64,000 nucleotides of DNA from Pontibacillus litoralis JSM 072002 (GTDB lineage Bacteria > Bacillota > Bacilli > Bacillales > BH030062), in assembly GCF_000775615.1 (NCBI RefSeq), contig NZ_AVPG01000007.1, positions 55,529 to 119,528 on the forward strand, written 5' to 3'. Positions within the stretch are counted from its first letter, which is position 1. Each line of letters begins with the position of its first letter. Positions 1-9,120 of the stretch are shown here, in pieces. The notes below the pieces were generated by a model. That model was given only the letters and a program-made list of their open reading frames with translations, ran no database searches and had not been told where the DNA came from. A program made the position numbers and the translations under genes.

Positions 1-921
1 GATGTATTATTAATTATTATTTTCTTTGCGACACTTTTATCTGTTCTTACTTATTTGCGAATCTTACCGATTATCATTAAATATATCGGAGCATTTATAT
101 CCAAAATTACGGGCTTACCTAAAGTTGAATCCTTCAATGCGGTTAACAGTATGTTCTTTGGACAGTCGGAAGCATTGTTGGCGATTAAGTCTCAATTCCA
201 CCATTTGAGTGAAAATCGCTTGTATATAGTAAGTGCTTCCGCAATGGGGTCTGTTTCCGCATCTATTGTCGGTGCTTACTTAGGAATGTTACCAGAGCAA
301 TACGTACTTGTCGCTATTCCATTAAATATGTTCAGTGCGCTCATTATTGCGTCGATGATTGCTCCTGTAAAAGTGAAGGCAGAGGAAGATCGTGTAGATA
401 TTAAAAATGTATCTGGAGCGAATAGTTTCTTTGAAGCAATGGGGAATGGAGCATTAGATGGTGGAAGAATTGCACTAATTGTAGCAGCGATGTTGATTGC
501 TTTTATCGCTTCTTTAAACTTGGTAAATGCAATCATTCAGTCTATATTTGCTGGATTAACGTTACAGACGATTTTAGGATATATTCTTGCTCCAATTGCA
601 TTTTTAATGGGTGTACCAGGCGATGAATTGATTCAAGCAGGAAGTTTGATGGGAACGAAGATTGTAACGAACGAATTTGTTGCAATGTTAGAGTTGCAAT
701 CCATGGTTCAAGATGCGACCTTATCTGATAAGACGATTGGCATCATTTCCGTGTTCTTAACGAGCTTTGCTAACTTTTCGTCTATCGGAATTATTGCTGG
801 TACAGTACAAGGAATCGACTCAAAAAAAGGGGCTCAAGTGTCTAGGTTTGGTATGAAATTATTAGTTGGTGCAACGTTAGGTTCTATTTTGTCTGCAACG
901 ATTGCAGGTTTATTCTTATAA
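1..921 (+). CDS. nupC: Concentrative nucleoside transporter (NupC/CNT family), C-terminal part
   Basis: The reading frame is open from the first base, so the gene starts outside the window; 306 residues are visible, roughly three quarters of a CNT protein of about 400. The family imports nucleosides with a proton or sodium ion across the cytoplasmic membrane. Seen here are several hydrophobic segments and the CNT motifs NSMFFGQSEA near the left end, then MGVPGDE, AGSLMGTKIVTNEF and FANFSSIGI in the C-terminal half, which correspond to the substrate- and ion-binding hairpins. An internal TTG at 55 could be mistaken for a start, but homologous sequence continues upstream of it. A terminator follows directly. 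Family assignment is firm; the substrate is not. Confidence 0.9.
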   Translation, partial: DVLLIIIFFATLLSVLTYLRILPIIIKYIGAFISKITGLPKVESFNAVNSMFFGQSEALLAIKSQFHHLSENRLYIVSASAMGSVSASIVGAYLGMLPEQYVLVAIPLNMFSALIIASMIAPVKVKAEEDRVDIKNVSGANSFFEAMGNGALDGGRIALIVAAMLIAFIASLNLVNAIIQSIFAGLTLQTILGYILAPIAFLMGVPGDELIQAGSLMGTKIVTNEFVAMLELQSMVQDATLSDKTIGIISVFLTSFANFSSIGIIAGTVQGIDSKKGAQVSRFGMKLLVGATLGSILSATIAGLFL

Positions 922-930
922 GAAATCATT

Positions 931-967
931 AGCTGGCATGTGTAATAAATGCATGCCAGCTTTTTTG
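931..967 (+). terminator. Rho-independent terminator after nupC
   Basis: A 9-10 bp stem (AGCTGGCATG pairing with CATGCCAGCT), an 11-base loop and six T. It ends the nupC transcript. Confidence 0.85.
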
Positions 968-1032
968 CAAGGAAAAATATAGTGTCTTTTCTGCAACATT
1001 TCCTGGGGAATAATATGGGTGCATTCGACATG

Positions 1033-2394
1033 CTAATACTCGACAACTTGTGCACGTGCATTTCGTTGTACGATGCGTAAGCGAATAAATAGTAAGATTG
1101 CTCCAGCGGCTAAGCCGGTAATTAATCCTATCCAATACCCAAAAGGGCCAAAGGAAGTGAAATTAGCCAAGACATATCCACTTGGAAGACCGATGATCCA
1201 GTAAGATATAAGAGCGACGATTAGAGTGATGTTCACATCTTTATATCCTCGTAGTGCACCTTGAATCGGAGCGGCAACACCGTCCGATAATTGGAAGAAA
1301 ATAGCGAACACTAAAAAGTGCTTTGTTAGCTCAATTACTTGTGTTTCCGTACTATATAATCGAGCGACAGGTTCATTAAAGATATAAATAATACAACCAC
1401 ATACGATTGACAGAAGAACAGCAACTGTTATGCCCATGTAGCTGTATTGCTTGGCATCTTTCATACGTTTTGCTCCTGTTTCAAAGCCAACAGCAATGGT
1501 TAAAGCCATCGATATACTAAGTGGGATCATATATAGAAATGAAGCAAAATTCATCGCAGCTTGGTGAGCGGCAATCGTAATTGTACTGTAGCTACTCATT
1601 AGTATGGTGACAGCGGCAAATATGCTAACTTCAAAGAAAATGGCAAACCCAATTGGTACACCTATCTTCATTTGTTCCCACCATGCCTGTAATGAAGGTT
1701 TTTCTATTTTCCCCCAAATTTGGTGGATTGAAAAAGGTCGCACTCGCCAGACGATGATGACAGCTACTGTGCAAGTAAACCAATAGGTAATGGAAGATGC
1801 AATTCCTGCCCCAATACCACCTAGTTGAGGCGCTCCCCACTTGCCAAAGATAAATATATAATTAAAAATAATATTAATCGGCAAAGCGGCAAGAGTAATA
1901 ATCATTGTTATTCGAGTTTGCCCTAATGCATCAATAAAACATCTCAATGCATTGTAAATAAATAAAGGGATAATGCCTGTGACTAGTGCTACTAAATAAA
2001 ACGTTGCGGTATGACGAACTTCTGGTTCTAGTGCCATTTGATTGAGTATCGGATTTAATACGAAAGCCCCAATCGTCACGATAGATATAGCCAAGATGAC
2101 AGCTAAATAGATGCCTTGACGTACAGCAGAAGCAATTCTTTCTTTTTTATTTGCGCCGATTAATTGTGCTACTATAGGTGATAAGGCAAGTAGAATACCG
2201 TTTACACCAGTGAAGATGGGAACCCATAAGCTAGAACCAATGGCGACACCTGCTAAATCACTTGCGCCAGCCTGCCCAGACATAATCGTGTCAAAGAAAT
2301 TCATCGCATACATACCTAACTGTGTAATGAGAATAGGAAATAAAATGCGTAGTAGTAATTTTGTTTTTTCGGATAGTGTATTGGTTTGAAACAT
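1033..2394 (-). CDS. MATE family multidrug/cation exporter
   Basis: 453 residues with about 12 membrane segments in two homologous halves. The N-terminal half has the family pattern PILITQLGMYAMNFFDTIMSG, where Asp follows FF, then a loop with ANKKERIASAVRQG. This is the NorM/DinF-like MatE fold, which exports drugs or cations by antiport with sodium ions or protons. The start ATG at 2394 has AAGGAAGAG upstream. The gene is convergent with nupC and divergent from the MurG-like gene. The substrate cannot be told from sequence. Confidence 0.88.
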   Translation of the reverse strand: MFQTNTLSEKTKLLLRILFPILITQLGMYAMNFFDTIMSGQAGASDLAGVAIGSSLWVPIFTGVNGILLALSPIVAQLIGANKKERIASAVRQGIYLAVILAISIVTIGAFVLNPILNQMALEPEVRHTATFYLVALVTGIIPLFIYNALRCFIDALGQTRITMIITLAALPINIIFNYIFIFGKWGAPQLGGIGAGIASSITYWFTCTVAVIIVWRVRPFSIHQIWGKIEKPSLQAWWEQMKIGVPIGFAIFFEVSIFAAVTILMSSYSTITIAAHQAAMNFASFLYMIPLSISMALTIAVGFETGAKRMKDAKQYSYMGITVAVLLSIVCGCIIYIFNEPVARLYSTETQVIELTKHFLVFAIFFQLSDGVAAPIQGALRGYKDVNITLIVALISYWIIGLPSGYVLANFTSFGPFGYWIGLITGLAAGAILLFIRLRIVQRNARAQVVEY

Positions 2395-2503
2395 ATAGCT
2401 CTTCCTTTTTCTTATTTGTTCTTATACTATGTAAGAGGATTATAGCACACAATGTTTCCAATTGGATGGGGAATGGAGTTTTACAATAGAAAGGAAGTTA
2501 AAT

Positions 2504-3568
2504 ATGAAAGCGAATAGGATTTTATTTACCGGTGGAGGTACAGCTGGTCACGTTATTGTTAATCTTGCCCTGATTCCTGTATTTCAAAGAGAGGGATGGG
2601 AAATAGATTACATCGGTTCACATAATGGAATAGAAAGAGAATTAGTAGAAGGTATAGAAGGAGTTACCTATTATCCAATCTCAACAGGAAAGTTAAGAAG
2701 GTATTACTCAAAAGAGAACTTCAAAGATCCATTCCGAGTTTTAAAAGGAATTGGGCAAGCTCATTCGATTATACGAAAGCGTAAGCCGCATGTTATTTTC
2801 TCTAAAGGCGGGTTTGTATCTGTGCCGGTTGTAGTAGCGGCGAAGATGAACCGCGTTCCAGCTATTATTCATGAATCTGATTATACGCCAGGATTAGCGA
2901 ACAAATTAGCGATGCGCTTTGCTAAGAAAGTGTTAACTACTTTCCCAGAAACGAATAAGTATATTAAGGAAGGGAAAGCAGAATATATTGGTGCGGTCGT
3001 ACGTGATGAGTTATTTACTGGAAATGCACAAAAAGGATTGTCCATGACGAATTTCACAAAGTCCAAACCAGTAATCTTAGTAATGGGTGGTAGCTCAGGA
3101 TCAAAGAAAATGAATGATGCGATACGGGATAATTTAGATGAATTATTACAAACGTATCAAATCATTCATTTGTGCGGACAAGGGAATAAAGAAGAATCAC
3201 TTAATCGCCCGGGTTATGTTCAATTTGAATATGTAAAAGAAGAATTAACCGATTTAATTGCTATGACTGATTACGTCGTATCAAGAGCTGGCTCTAATTC
3301 TATTTTTGAATTTCTCGCTTTACGTAAGCCAATGCTATTGATTCCTCTTTCCCGCAATGCTAGTCGTGGGGATCAGATTCTTAATGCCGACTCTTTTGCT
3401 AAGCAAGGGTATGCGAGAAAGTTAGAGGAAGAAGAATTAACAAGTACACGTTTTTTACATGAAATAGAGGAGCTTGTAGCGAATCAAGATACGATGCTTA
3501 AGCACATGGAGCAATATAAAAGTGAACGAGCCAAGGATAAGATTATTGAAATCATTAAAAAAGCGTGA
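2504..3568 (+). CDS. MurG-like UDP-GlcNAc glycosyltransferase (second-type paralogue)
   Basis: 354 residues, GT28/GT-B fold. It has the N-terminal glycine loop GGGTAGHV (residues 10-17), [21 protein letters not shown] where MurG usually has IHEQN, and the C-terminal nucleotide-sugar signature [20 protein letters not shown]. MurG adds GlcNAc to lipid I to make lipid II at the inner face of the membrane. The gene stands alone rather than in a division and cell wall cluster, and the acceptor-side motif differs, so it is probably a paralogue of the housekeeping murG, as found in some Bacillus. I start it at ATG 2504, six bases after AAGGAAG, not at the in-frame ATG 2462. Its last codons form part of the terminator stem. 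Confidence 0.82.
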   Translation: MKANRILFTGGGTAGHVIVNLALIPVFQREGWEIDYIGSHNGIERELVEGIEGVTYYPISTGKLRRYYSKENFKDPFRVLKGIGQAHSIIRKRKPHVIFSKGGFVSVPVVVAAKMNRVPAIIHESDYTPGLANKLAMRFAKKVLTTFPETNKYIKEGKAEYIGAVVRDELFTGNAQKGLSMTNFTKSKPVILVMGGSSGSKKMNDAIRDNLDELLQTYQIIHLCGQGNKEESLNRPGYVQFEYVKEELTDLIAMTDYVVSRAGSNSIFEFLALRKPMLLIPLSRNASRGDQILNADSFAKQGYARKLEEEELTSTRFLHEIEELVANQDTMLKHMEQYKSERAKDKIIEIIKKA

Positions 3569-3599
3569 TGGAGCCTTTCATCTCGCTTTTTTAATGATT
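3550..3599. terminator. Long hairpin terminator overlapping the MurG-like stop codon
   Basis: A 16-bp perfect inverted repeat (AATCATTAAAAAAGCG at 3550-3565 with its complement at 3584-3599) with an inner GATG/CATC pair. The A and T tracts make it a good terminator in both directions. Confidence 0.75.
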
Positions 3600-3684
3600 A
3601 TTTATATGATAAAGTAGTAATGTTGCTTTGATTACCGCATGTAAACTCGTCATTCAACTGAAAAATGGAAAGGGGAATGACAAG

Positions 3685-5946
3685 ATGAGAAACCACCCAG
3701 ATTATATGCAGGAAGAAGAACGTTTAATCTTTACGAAAGTTTATATGGATACCGTTATCCATGCGCAACAATTGGATCAACAAGCGTTGCAAAAGCGACA
3801 AACAGAAACGGTAGAAGCGTTAGAGTTCCAAGATAGTAGTTTGAAGTACCAAGAAATGTTGACCCATTCAAACTTTATGAGAATGTCGAAGCAACAGCTA
3901 GAAAACCTCATAAGACTTCGAAAAAAACCGTATTTCGCCCGCATTGATTATCAACCAAAAGACAAAACAGACAAAACAAAAGAAGAAATCTTTTACATTG
4001 GGAAAGTTTCGTTATTTGATAGAGAAACGCAGCAACCAGTTATTCTAGATTGGCGTTCGCCGTTAGCTAATGTGTATTACGAAGGTAGAATTGGTCAAGT
4101 GGAATACGAAGCACATGGTGAGATATATGAAGGGTATGTTTCTCTTAAACGTCAGTATTCTATTGAAGACGGAGAGTTATTAGAGTTTCGTGATATTGAT
4201 ATTACGACGAAGGATGATTTATTACAGCAATCATTGTCGCAAAGTACTGACCATCGTCTTAATGAAATAGTCGCAACGATTCAAGAGGAACAAAACCGTG
4301 TTATTCGTGCTGATTTAAGCAAGCCAATTATTGTTCAAGGGGCGGCTGGTAGCGGGAAGACAACGATTGCCTTACACCGCGTTTCCTACTTTTTATATTC
4401 CCTTCAGCATATTTTTCATCCAGAACAGATGCTCATCTTAGCACCTAATCGGCTTTTTATTAATTATATGAAAGAAGTGTTGCCAGAATTAGGTGTCGAA
4501 AAAGCTCGATCTACGACTTTTGCCGATTATGTGCAGCTTGTGACGCAGCATCCATTCAACGTTCGTTCCCAACATGAAACGTTAATGGATATGCTAGAGC
4601 GACCGAAAGAGCACCGCAAATTACAAATGGTGGCACAAATTAAGGGAGGTTCATCCTTTCAGCAGGTGCTTGATTGCTACATCCAACGATTAGAACAAGC
4701 ATTTTGTGTAGAGGAAGATTTGAAAATTGCTGATTTTCGTATTAAGAACGGGAAGAAAATAAAGCGTATGTTTTTGCAAGATTTTACGTACCTTCCTTTT
4801 TATCAACGAAAAGAAAAAATACGGCAGATTTTAAGGAAAGATGTTCGCCAAAAGCAAAGACTGTTATTGGATAAAATAACACAAAAATATGATGATGCCG
4901 TAGAAGATGCAATATATTCCATTCGCGATCAAGACAAACGCAAGAGAAGAGTCACCTTTTTGTTAGAACAAAAAGAGCTCAAGCTACAACAAATTAAAAA
5001 AGAAGCGAAATCAGCCGTTTCTAATTACATGAAGAAATATCCTAACGATTCACTTATTTCTATTTTTAAAAATCTGTATCAAAATAATGACACATTTCAT
5101 GTTGTATTCTCTCCTTTTCTACAAGAGGATAAGCGAACCGTATTGCAACAACATACGAGCCGCGGTTTACGTCATAACAGAATAGATGCCGAGGATTTAG
5201 CGACGTTATTATATTTGCAAGCGATTTTATTTGGAGTACACAATGATTATAAAGCGAAAAAAGTCGTCATAGATGAAGCACAGGATTATTCTTATATGGA
5301 ATTTGTCAGCTTGAAAACAGCGTTAGGTACAGAATTATTTACGATTGTAGGAGACCTGGCACAAGGAATTTATCAATATAGAGGGTTATCTTCGTGGGAA
5401 GAGTTACTGCATAACGTATTTACGAAGTCCAATTACTTAACGTTGCAGAAAACATACCGAACAACGATGGAAATAATGGGAGAGGCCAATGAGATATTAC
5501 AGCAAATAGATGGTGACCTTCCACAAGCAGAGCCAGTCGTTAGACATGGGGAAGCACCTATCTTCCTTTCCATGTTAGAGGAAGGCTGGGCGGAGCGGAT
5601 AATGCATGTATATGCTTCACTGCAAGAGGAGGGCTTTCGAACCTTTGCGATTATAGGGAAGACGAAACGAGAATGTCAGTTAATTTACGAAACGCTACAT
5701 CCCTTTTTTCCAAAAACGTTGTGCATTCTACAAGAAGGGAAAGAGATGGAGCAAGAAAAGCTCGTTATCTTACCTGTATATTTATCGAAAGGGTTAGAGT
5801 TCGATTGTGTGTTTCTCATGAATATAAATGAGTGGTATGAGGATAACGAGTTAGATTTAAAACTGCTTTATGTAGCGATGACAAGGCCGCTTCACCGTTT
5901 GTATTACATCGGTATGGACCGGCAAATGTTTATTAATGCGAAATAG
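3685..5946 (+). CDS. HelD-like superfamily I helicase, divergent paralogue
   Basis: 753 residues from ATG 3685, which follows AAAGGGG; an upstream in-frame start at 3628 has no good RBS. The N-terminal coiled-coil-like region is followed by a UvrD/Rep-type motor: Walker A GAAGSGKTT near residue 220, Walker B VVIDEAQDYS near 527, GDLAQGIYQYRG, and a C-terminal VAMTRPLHRLYYIG. HelD binds RNA polymerase and pulls it off DNA or nucleic acid to recycle it. This copy keeps the NPYFGRID-like block as KPYFARIDY and the DWRSP block, but is clearly more distant from B. subtilis HelD than the copy near 60 kb. Whether it acts on RNA polymerase is inferred from the family. Confidence 0.85.
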   Translation: MRNHPDYMQEEERLIFTKVYMDTVIHAQQLDQQALQKRQTETVEALEFQDSSLKYQEMLTHSNFMRMSKQQLENLIRLRKKPYFARIDYQPKDKTDKTKEEIFYIGKVSLFDRETQQPVILDWRSPLANVYYEGRIGQVEYEAHGEIYEGYVSLKRQYSIEDGELLEFRDIDITTKDDLLQQSLSQSTDHRLNEIVATIQEEQNRVIRADLSKPIIVQGAAGSGKTTIALHRVSYFLYSLQHIFHPEQMLILAPNRLFINYMKEVLPELGVEKARSTTFADYVQLVTQHPFNVRSQHETLMDMLERPKEHRKLQMVAQIKGGSSFQQVLDCYIQRLEQAFCVEEDLKIADFRIKNGKKIKRMFLQDFTYLPFYQRKEKIRQILRKDVRQKQRLLLDKITQKYDDAVEDAIYSIRDQDKRKRRVTFLLEQKELKLQQIKKEAKSAVSNYMKKYPNDSLISIFKNLYQNNDTFHVVFSPFLQEDKRTVLQQHTSRGLRHNRIDAEDLATLLYLQAILFGVHNDYKAKKVVIDEAQDYSYMEFVSLKTALGTELFTIVGDLAQGIYQYRGLSSWEELLHNVFTKSNYLTLQKTYRTTMEIMGEANEILQQIDGDLPQAEPVVRHGEAPIFLSMLEEGWAERIMHVYASLQEEGFRTFAIIGKTKRECQLIYETLHPFFPKTLCILQEGKEMEQEKLVILPVYLSKGLEFDCVFLMNINEWYEDNELDLKLLYVAMTRPLHRLYYIGMDRQMFINAK

Positions 5947-6015
5947 TTGTTAGAACTTCCTTGTTTTCGATATGATGTATAATACAGTAAATAATAAAGA
6001 GAGGAGCATTACAGG

Positions 6016-6849
6016 ATGAGTTTAACTGCTACAACAACATTAGCAAATGGAGTACAAATGCCTTGGCTCGGTCTAGGTGTATATAAAATGGATGGAGATA
6101 ATGAAGTAAAAGAGGCGGTTGCGTCAGCACTTGAAATCGGATATCGCAGCATTGATACGGCTTCTTTCTATGATAATGAAGAAGGGGTAGGACAAGCAAT
6201 TAAACAATCGACTATCCCTCGCGAACAATTATTCGTAACGACGAAAGTGTGGAATAGTGAACAAGGATATAATGAAACATTAGCAGCGTTTGAAAGAAGT
6301 TTGACGAAATTGGGACTTGAATATATTGATTTGTATTTAATCCATTGGCCAGTACCAGGGAAGTATAAAGATACGTGGAAAGCGTTAGAAAAGCTTTATA
6401 AGGATGGGAAAGTTAGAGCTATTGGAGTTAGTAATTTCCTTGAGCATCATTTAAAAGATTTATTAAAAGATGCAACCGTTAAACCAATGGTCAATCAAGT
6501 CGAGTTTCATCCACAATTGAGTTCACGATCTTTAAGGGACTATTGTAGCCAACATCATATTCAAGTAGAGGCATGGTCACCATTAGGTAGAGGGAGATAC
6601 TTAGATGACGATACGCTACAAGCACTAGCAACCAAACACGGTAAATCGCCTGCACAAATTATGTTACGTTGGGATTATCAGCACGGAGTAGTAACGATTC
6701 CTAAATCAACGAAAAAGCATCGACAAGAGGAAAATGCAGCAATTTTTGATTTCCAACTATCTGATGAAGATATGCAGCAATTGGATGGTCTTGATATCGA
6801 TAAGCGTTACGGAAGACATCCAGATGAATTTGATTATGAAAATAGTTAA
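6016..6849 (+). CDS. yvgN: Aldo/keto reductase, YvgN/glyoxal reductase type
   Basis: 277 residues, a complete AKR barrel. The catalytic tetrad is D47, Y52, K77 and H110 (in LIHWP), and the signatures GYRSIDTASFYDNEEGVG, KVRAIGVSNF and VVTIPKSTK are all present. Such enzymes reduce aldehydes, including methylglyoxal, with NADPH in the cytoplasm. The closest protein I recall is B. subtilis YvgN, which also lies near helD (yvgS). The start ATG follows AGAGGAGC. Convergent with the ger operon; the two stop codons lie inside one shared hairpin. Confidence 0.9.
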   Translation: MSLTATTTLANGVQMPWLGLGVYKMDGDNEVKEAVASALEIGYRSIDTASFYDNEEGVGQAIKQSTIPREQLFVTTKVWNSEQGYNETLAAFERSLTKLGLEYIDLYLIHWPVPGKYKDTWKALEKLYKDGKVRAIGVSNFLEHHLKDLLKDATVKPMVNQVEFHPQLSSRSLRDYCSQHHIQVEAWSPLGRGRYLDDDTLQALATKHGKSPAQIMLRWDYQHGVVTIPKSTKKHRQEENAAIFDFQLSDEDMQQLDGLDIDKRYGRHPDEFDYENS

Positions 6850-6888
6850 TAGGAAGAAGCCCACATTCGATGGGCTTCTTCCTATTAA
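6846..6888. terminator. Bidirectional terminator holding two convergent stop codons
   Basis: A perfect 18-bp inverted repeat with a 7-base loop (TTAATAGGAAGAAGCCCA at 6846-6863 pairs with 6871-6888). The TAA of the reductase (6847-6849) and the TAA of the convergent gerC-type gene (complement of 6885-6887) are both in the stem. Confidence 0.8.
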
Positions 6889-7997
6889 CGTATAATACCG
6901 CTGCGAAGCAATTGTGTTTCTACATTGAATTGTACGCTTATATCAGGGAAAATTTCTCGCCATTTATCTTCTTTTAAAGCTTCGGCTCCCGTGTGCTTCT
7001 GATAGATTAATCCAAACCCAAATGGATCGGATTGTAACTGCTGCAATTTTTGGAGTAGCTCTTCTAATTGCATGGGTATATACTTATTCATATATTGCTC
7101 AATTTGCTTCACATTCTCTTCTTTATCCAGTGGGATATTCTCGGATATTTCCAACAACCTCGCTTTTAGATTTATATTCACTTCAAAATGTAAGTTGTGC
7201 ATGTCAGTTAACTGGATATTAGAACGGCTACGGATTTCATCTAAGTTTATATAGATAGTAGGTGATTCGGTCTTTTGATTCATGACTTCTTGTGGAATAG
7301 ATAAATCTAATTGACCAGCTTTATATTGATCGCGTATCAGTTTAATGAAAAAAGCATCATCTGTTGAAATCGCCCCTACCATTTGATCATTTTGCATGAT
7401 GGCAAGCTGTTGTATAGTTGCTTTCCCATTCACCGTTGAAATCACTGGTAAAATGGGATCAGATCCATAGTCATAATAATTGTATAGAAATTCATGAAGG
7501 GTCGTGTCAGGAATGATTTCATCTTCAATGTTTTTCTTAATCAGTTTGTGCAAATAAACACCAATGTTCGGTGCATCCTCATAATTCTCAATAGCAAGCA
7601 CTTCTTTAGAAGTTGTGTCACTAACTGCTAAATACAACATGTCTGAAATGTCAGAGTCGCGTTCTATTGTATCTAGTAATCGCATAAGGCCTTTTTCTGC
7701 TACTTCTTGACCGTATAGAATGACATGTAGCTGGCCAAAGGAGAGGTCCTTACTCGTCTTTAGATTAGCCTTATATAGAATCCCTTTAGTAGTATTTCCT
7801 TGACTAGAAATGTTTTGTGAAATGTTGGTTGCATTCGGATCAAATTGATGAATGATATGGGTTCCTTCTATGCGCTCGTTTTCAAGTAAATCAAAACCAA
7901 TTGCAGTAACAATACCTAAATATTCTATATAGTTTTTTTGAACGCATCCTGAAATAATAGTTACGATACATAATAGTACGATAAACATATTCCTCAT
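6885..7997 (-). CDS. Ger(x)C family germinant-receptor lipoprotein
   Basis: 370 residues. A short signal peptide ends in the lipobox IISGC, giving lipidation at C18. The family motifs GIVTAIGFDLLENERIEGT and a C-terminal mixed alpha/beta domain follow. The lipoprotein is the C subunit of a GerA-type receptor in the spore inner membrane and is needed for germinant response. The ATG at 7997 overlaps the stop of the B gene in ATGA and has AAAGGGGAGG upstream. It is the third and last gene of the operon and ends at the shared hairpin. Confidence 0.92.
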   Translation of the reverse strand: MRNMFIVLLCIVTIISGCVQKNYIEYLGIVTAIGFDLLENERIEGTHIIHQFDPNATNISQNISSQGNTTKGILYKANLKTSKDLSFGQLHVILYGQEVAEKGLMRLLDTIERDSDISDMLYLAVSDTTSKEVLAIENYEDAPNIGVYLHKLIKKNIEDEIIPDTTLHEFLYNYYDYGSDPILPVISTVNGKATIQQLAIMQNDQMVGAISTDDAFFIKLIRDQYKAGQLDLSIPQEVMNQKTESPTIYINLDEIRSRSNIQLTDMHNLHFEVNINLKARLLEISENIPLDKEENVKQIEQYMNKYIPMQLEELLQKLQQLQSDPFGFGLIYQKHTGAEALKEDKWREIFPDISVQFNVETQLLRSGIIR

Positions 7998-9112
7998 GGG
8001 GTGTTCCTCCCCTTTAATTGTTGCATTTTTTTCTTAATCACTATAAGAAGATAAAGTATCCAAGGATATACGAAAACGATATAGAACCCAATGTTTCCAG
8101 CGGAAGTAGATAGATTACGAATCATGGTACGATCATATACTATACTAACAACAAGATAAAGAAGGAACGCTAAAACATAGAGGGCATGCTTTTGTTTGAC
8201 ATGGTATAATCGTTTTGCTCCGTAACTAATGAGCCAAGTAAATAAAATAATGTTCGGTAATATGATGAATATCCAAAAAGCAACAGCTAGAAAATCAAAC
8301 CGTTCAATAATTGGTGAGGTAACAATTTTAAACATAGAAAGAGTGGGCCAGATTTGATTTTCTAATTGTGGACCACTGAAGTAACCAATAGAAACAAAGG
8401 TAACGAAAAATAAAATAAAGGTCGTATAGAAAACAGCAGAATGGGCTGCTACGGCGATTTTCCTCTTATTTATAATGAAAGGGTAAATAAATAGCAAGAT
8501 TTCTAATCCGATCACTGTATAAGATGTTTGATAGGCGCCCATTAGTATATCTCGCAAAGGCGCTTGAATAATGGGGAGGTAATGAACCCATTCAATCAAT
8601 GTAATCGGCTTAATAAGGAGTAGCATCATGAAAGAACTAACGAAAAAAAAGATGAAAGAGGTTCCTACTGCAACTCGAAAGCCGCCATTTATAGCGTATA
8701 CAGCTAAAGCAATTAACAGAAATGACAATTGGTAGTTGGGTATATCTGGGAAAATATACACTTGTACTACTTCAATATAAGTTAAAATAATGCTACTTAC
8801 AACTAAAAATAAATACGATAAATAAATAGTTCCGAGCAATAAACTAATCCATTTACCGAATAATTTCTTCTGAATCATAAACAAATCAGCATTTTCGTAT
8901 TGTTGAAGCAGTTTCACCATAATAAATACCGTTAAATGGAGAAGTATGCCAGTAAGTAGCACAGATATCCATGCGCTGCCTTTTGCTTGGATAAATAGTA
9001 TTTGAGGAATGCCCATGATACCTGCCCCTATTTGCATCGAATGGATAACGAAGAAAATGTAGAAAGCAGATACTTGAGCGTTTTTATTTATATTTGGGCC
9101 TGATGGATGCAC
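7994..9112 (-). CDS. GerAB/GerKB family spore germination permease
   Basis: 372 residues, about ten membrane segments, of the APC-superfamily spore permease type (starting FYIFFVIHSMQIGAGIMGIPQ after a short tail). The B subunit is thought to hold the germinant pocket of the receptor. The start is GTG at 9112, with a weak AGGGAT upstream, 8 bases after the A gene ends. The germinant cannot be read from the sequence. Confidence 0.92.
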   Translation of the reverse strand: MHPSGPNINKNAQVSAFYIFFVIHSMQIGAGIMGIPQILFIQAKGSAWISVLLTGILLHLTVFIMVKLLQQYENADLFMIQKKLFGKWISLLLGTIYLSYLFLVVSSIILTYIEVVQVYIFPDIPNYQLSFLLIALAVYAINGGFRVAVGTSFIFFFVSSFMMLLLIKPITLIEWVHYLPIIQAPLRDILMGAYQTSYTVIGLEILLFIYPFIINKRKIAVAAHSAVFYTTFILFFVTFVSIGYFSGPQLENQIWPTLSMFKIVTSPIIERFDFLAVAFWIFIILPNIILFTWLISYGAKRLYHVKQKHALYVLAFLLYLVVSIVYDRTMIRNLSTSAGNIGFYIVFVYPWILYLLIVIKKKMQQLKGRNTP

Positions 9113-9120
9113 AGTTATCC

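Noticed and set aside
2504..2530. cre-like half site ATGAAAGCGAATAG at the MurG-like start
   Set aside because: Only one half matches and it is coding; the symmetry of a cre site is absent.
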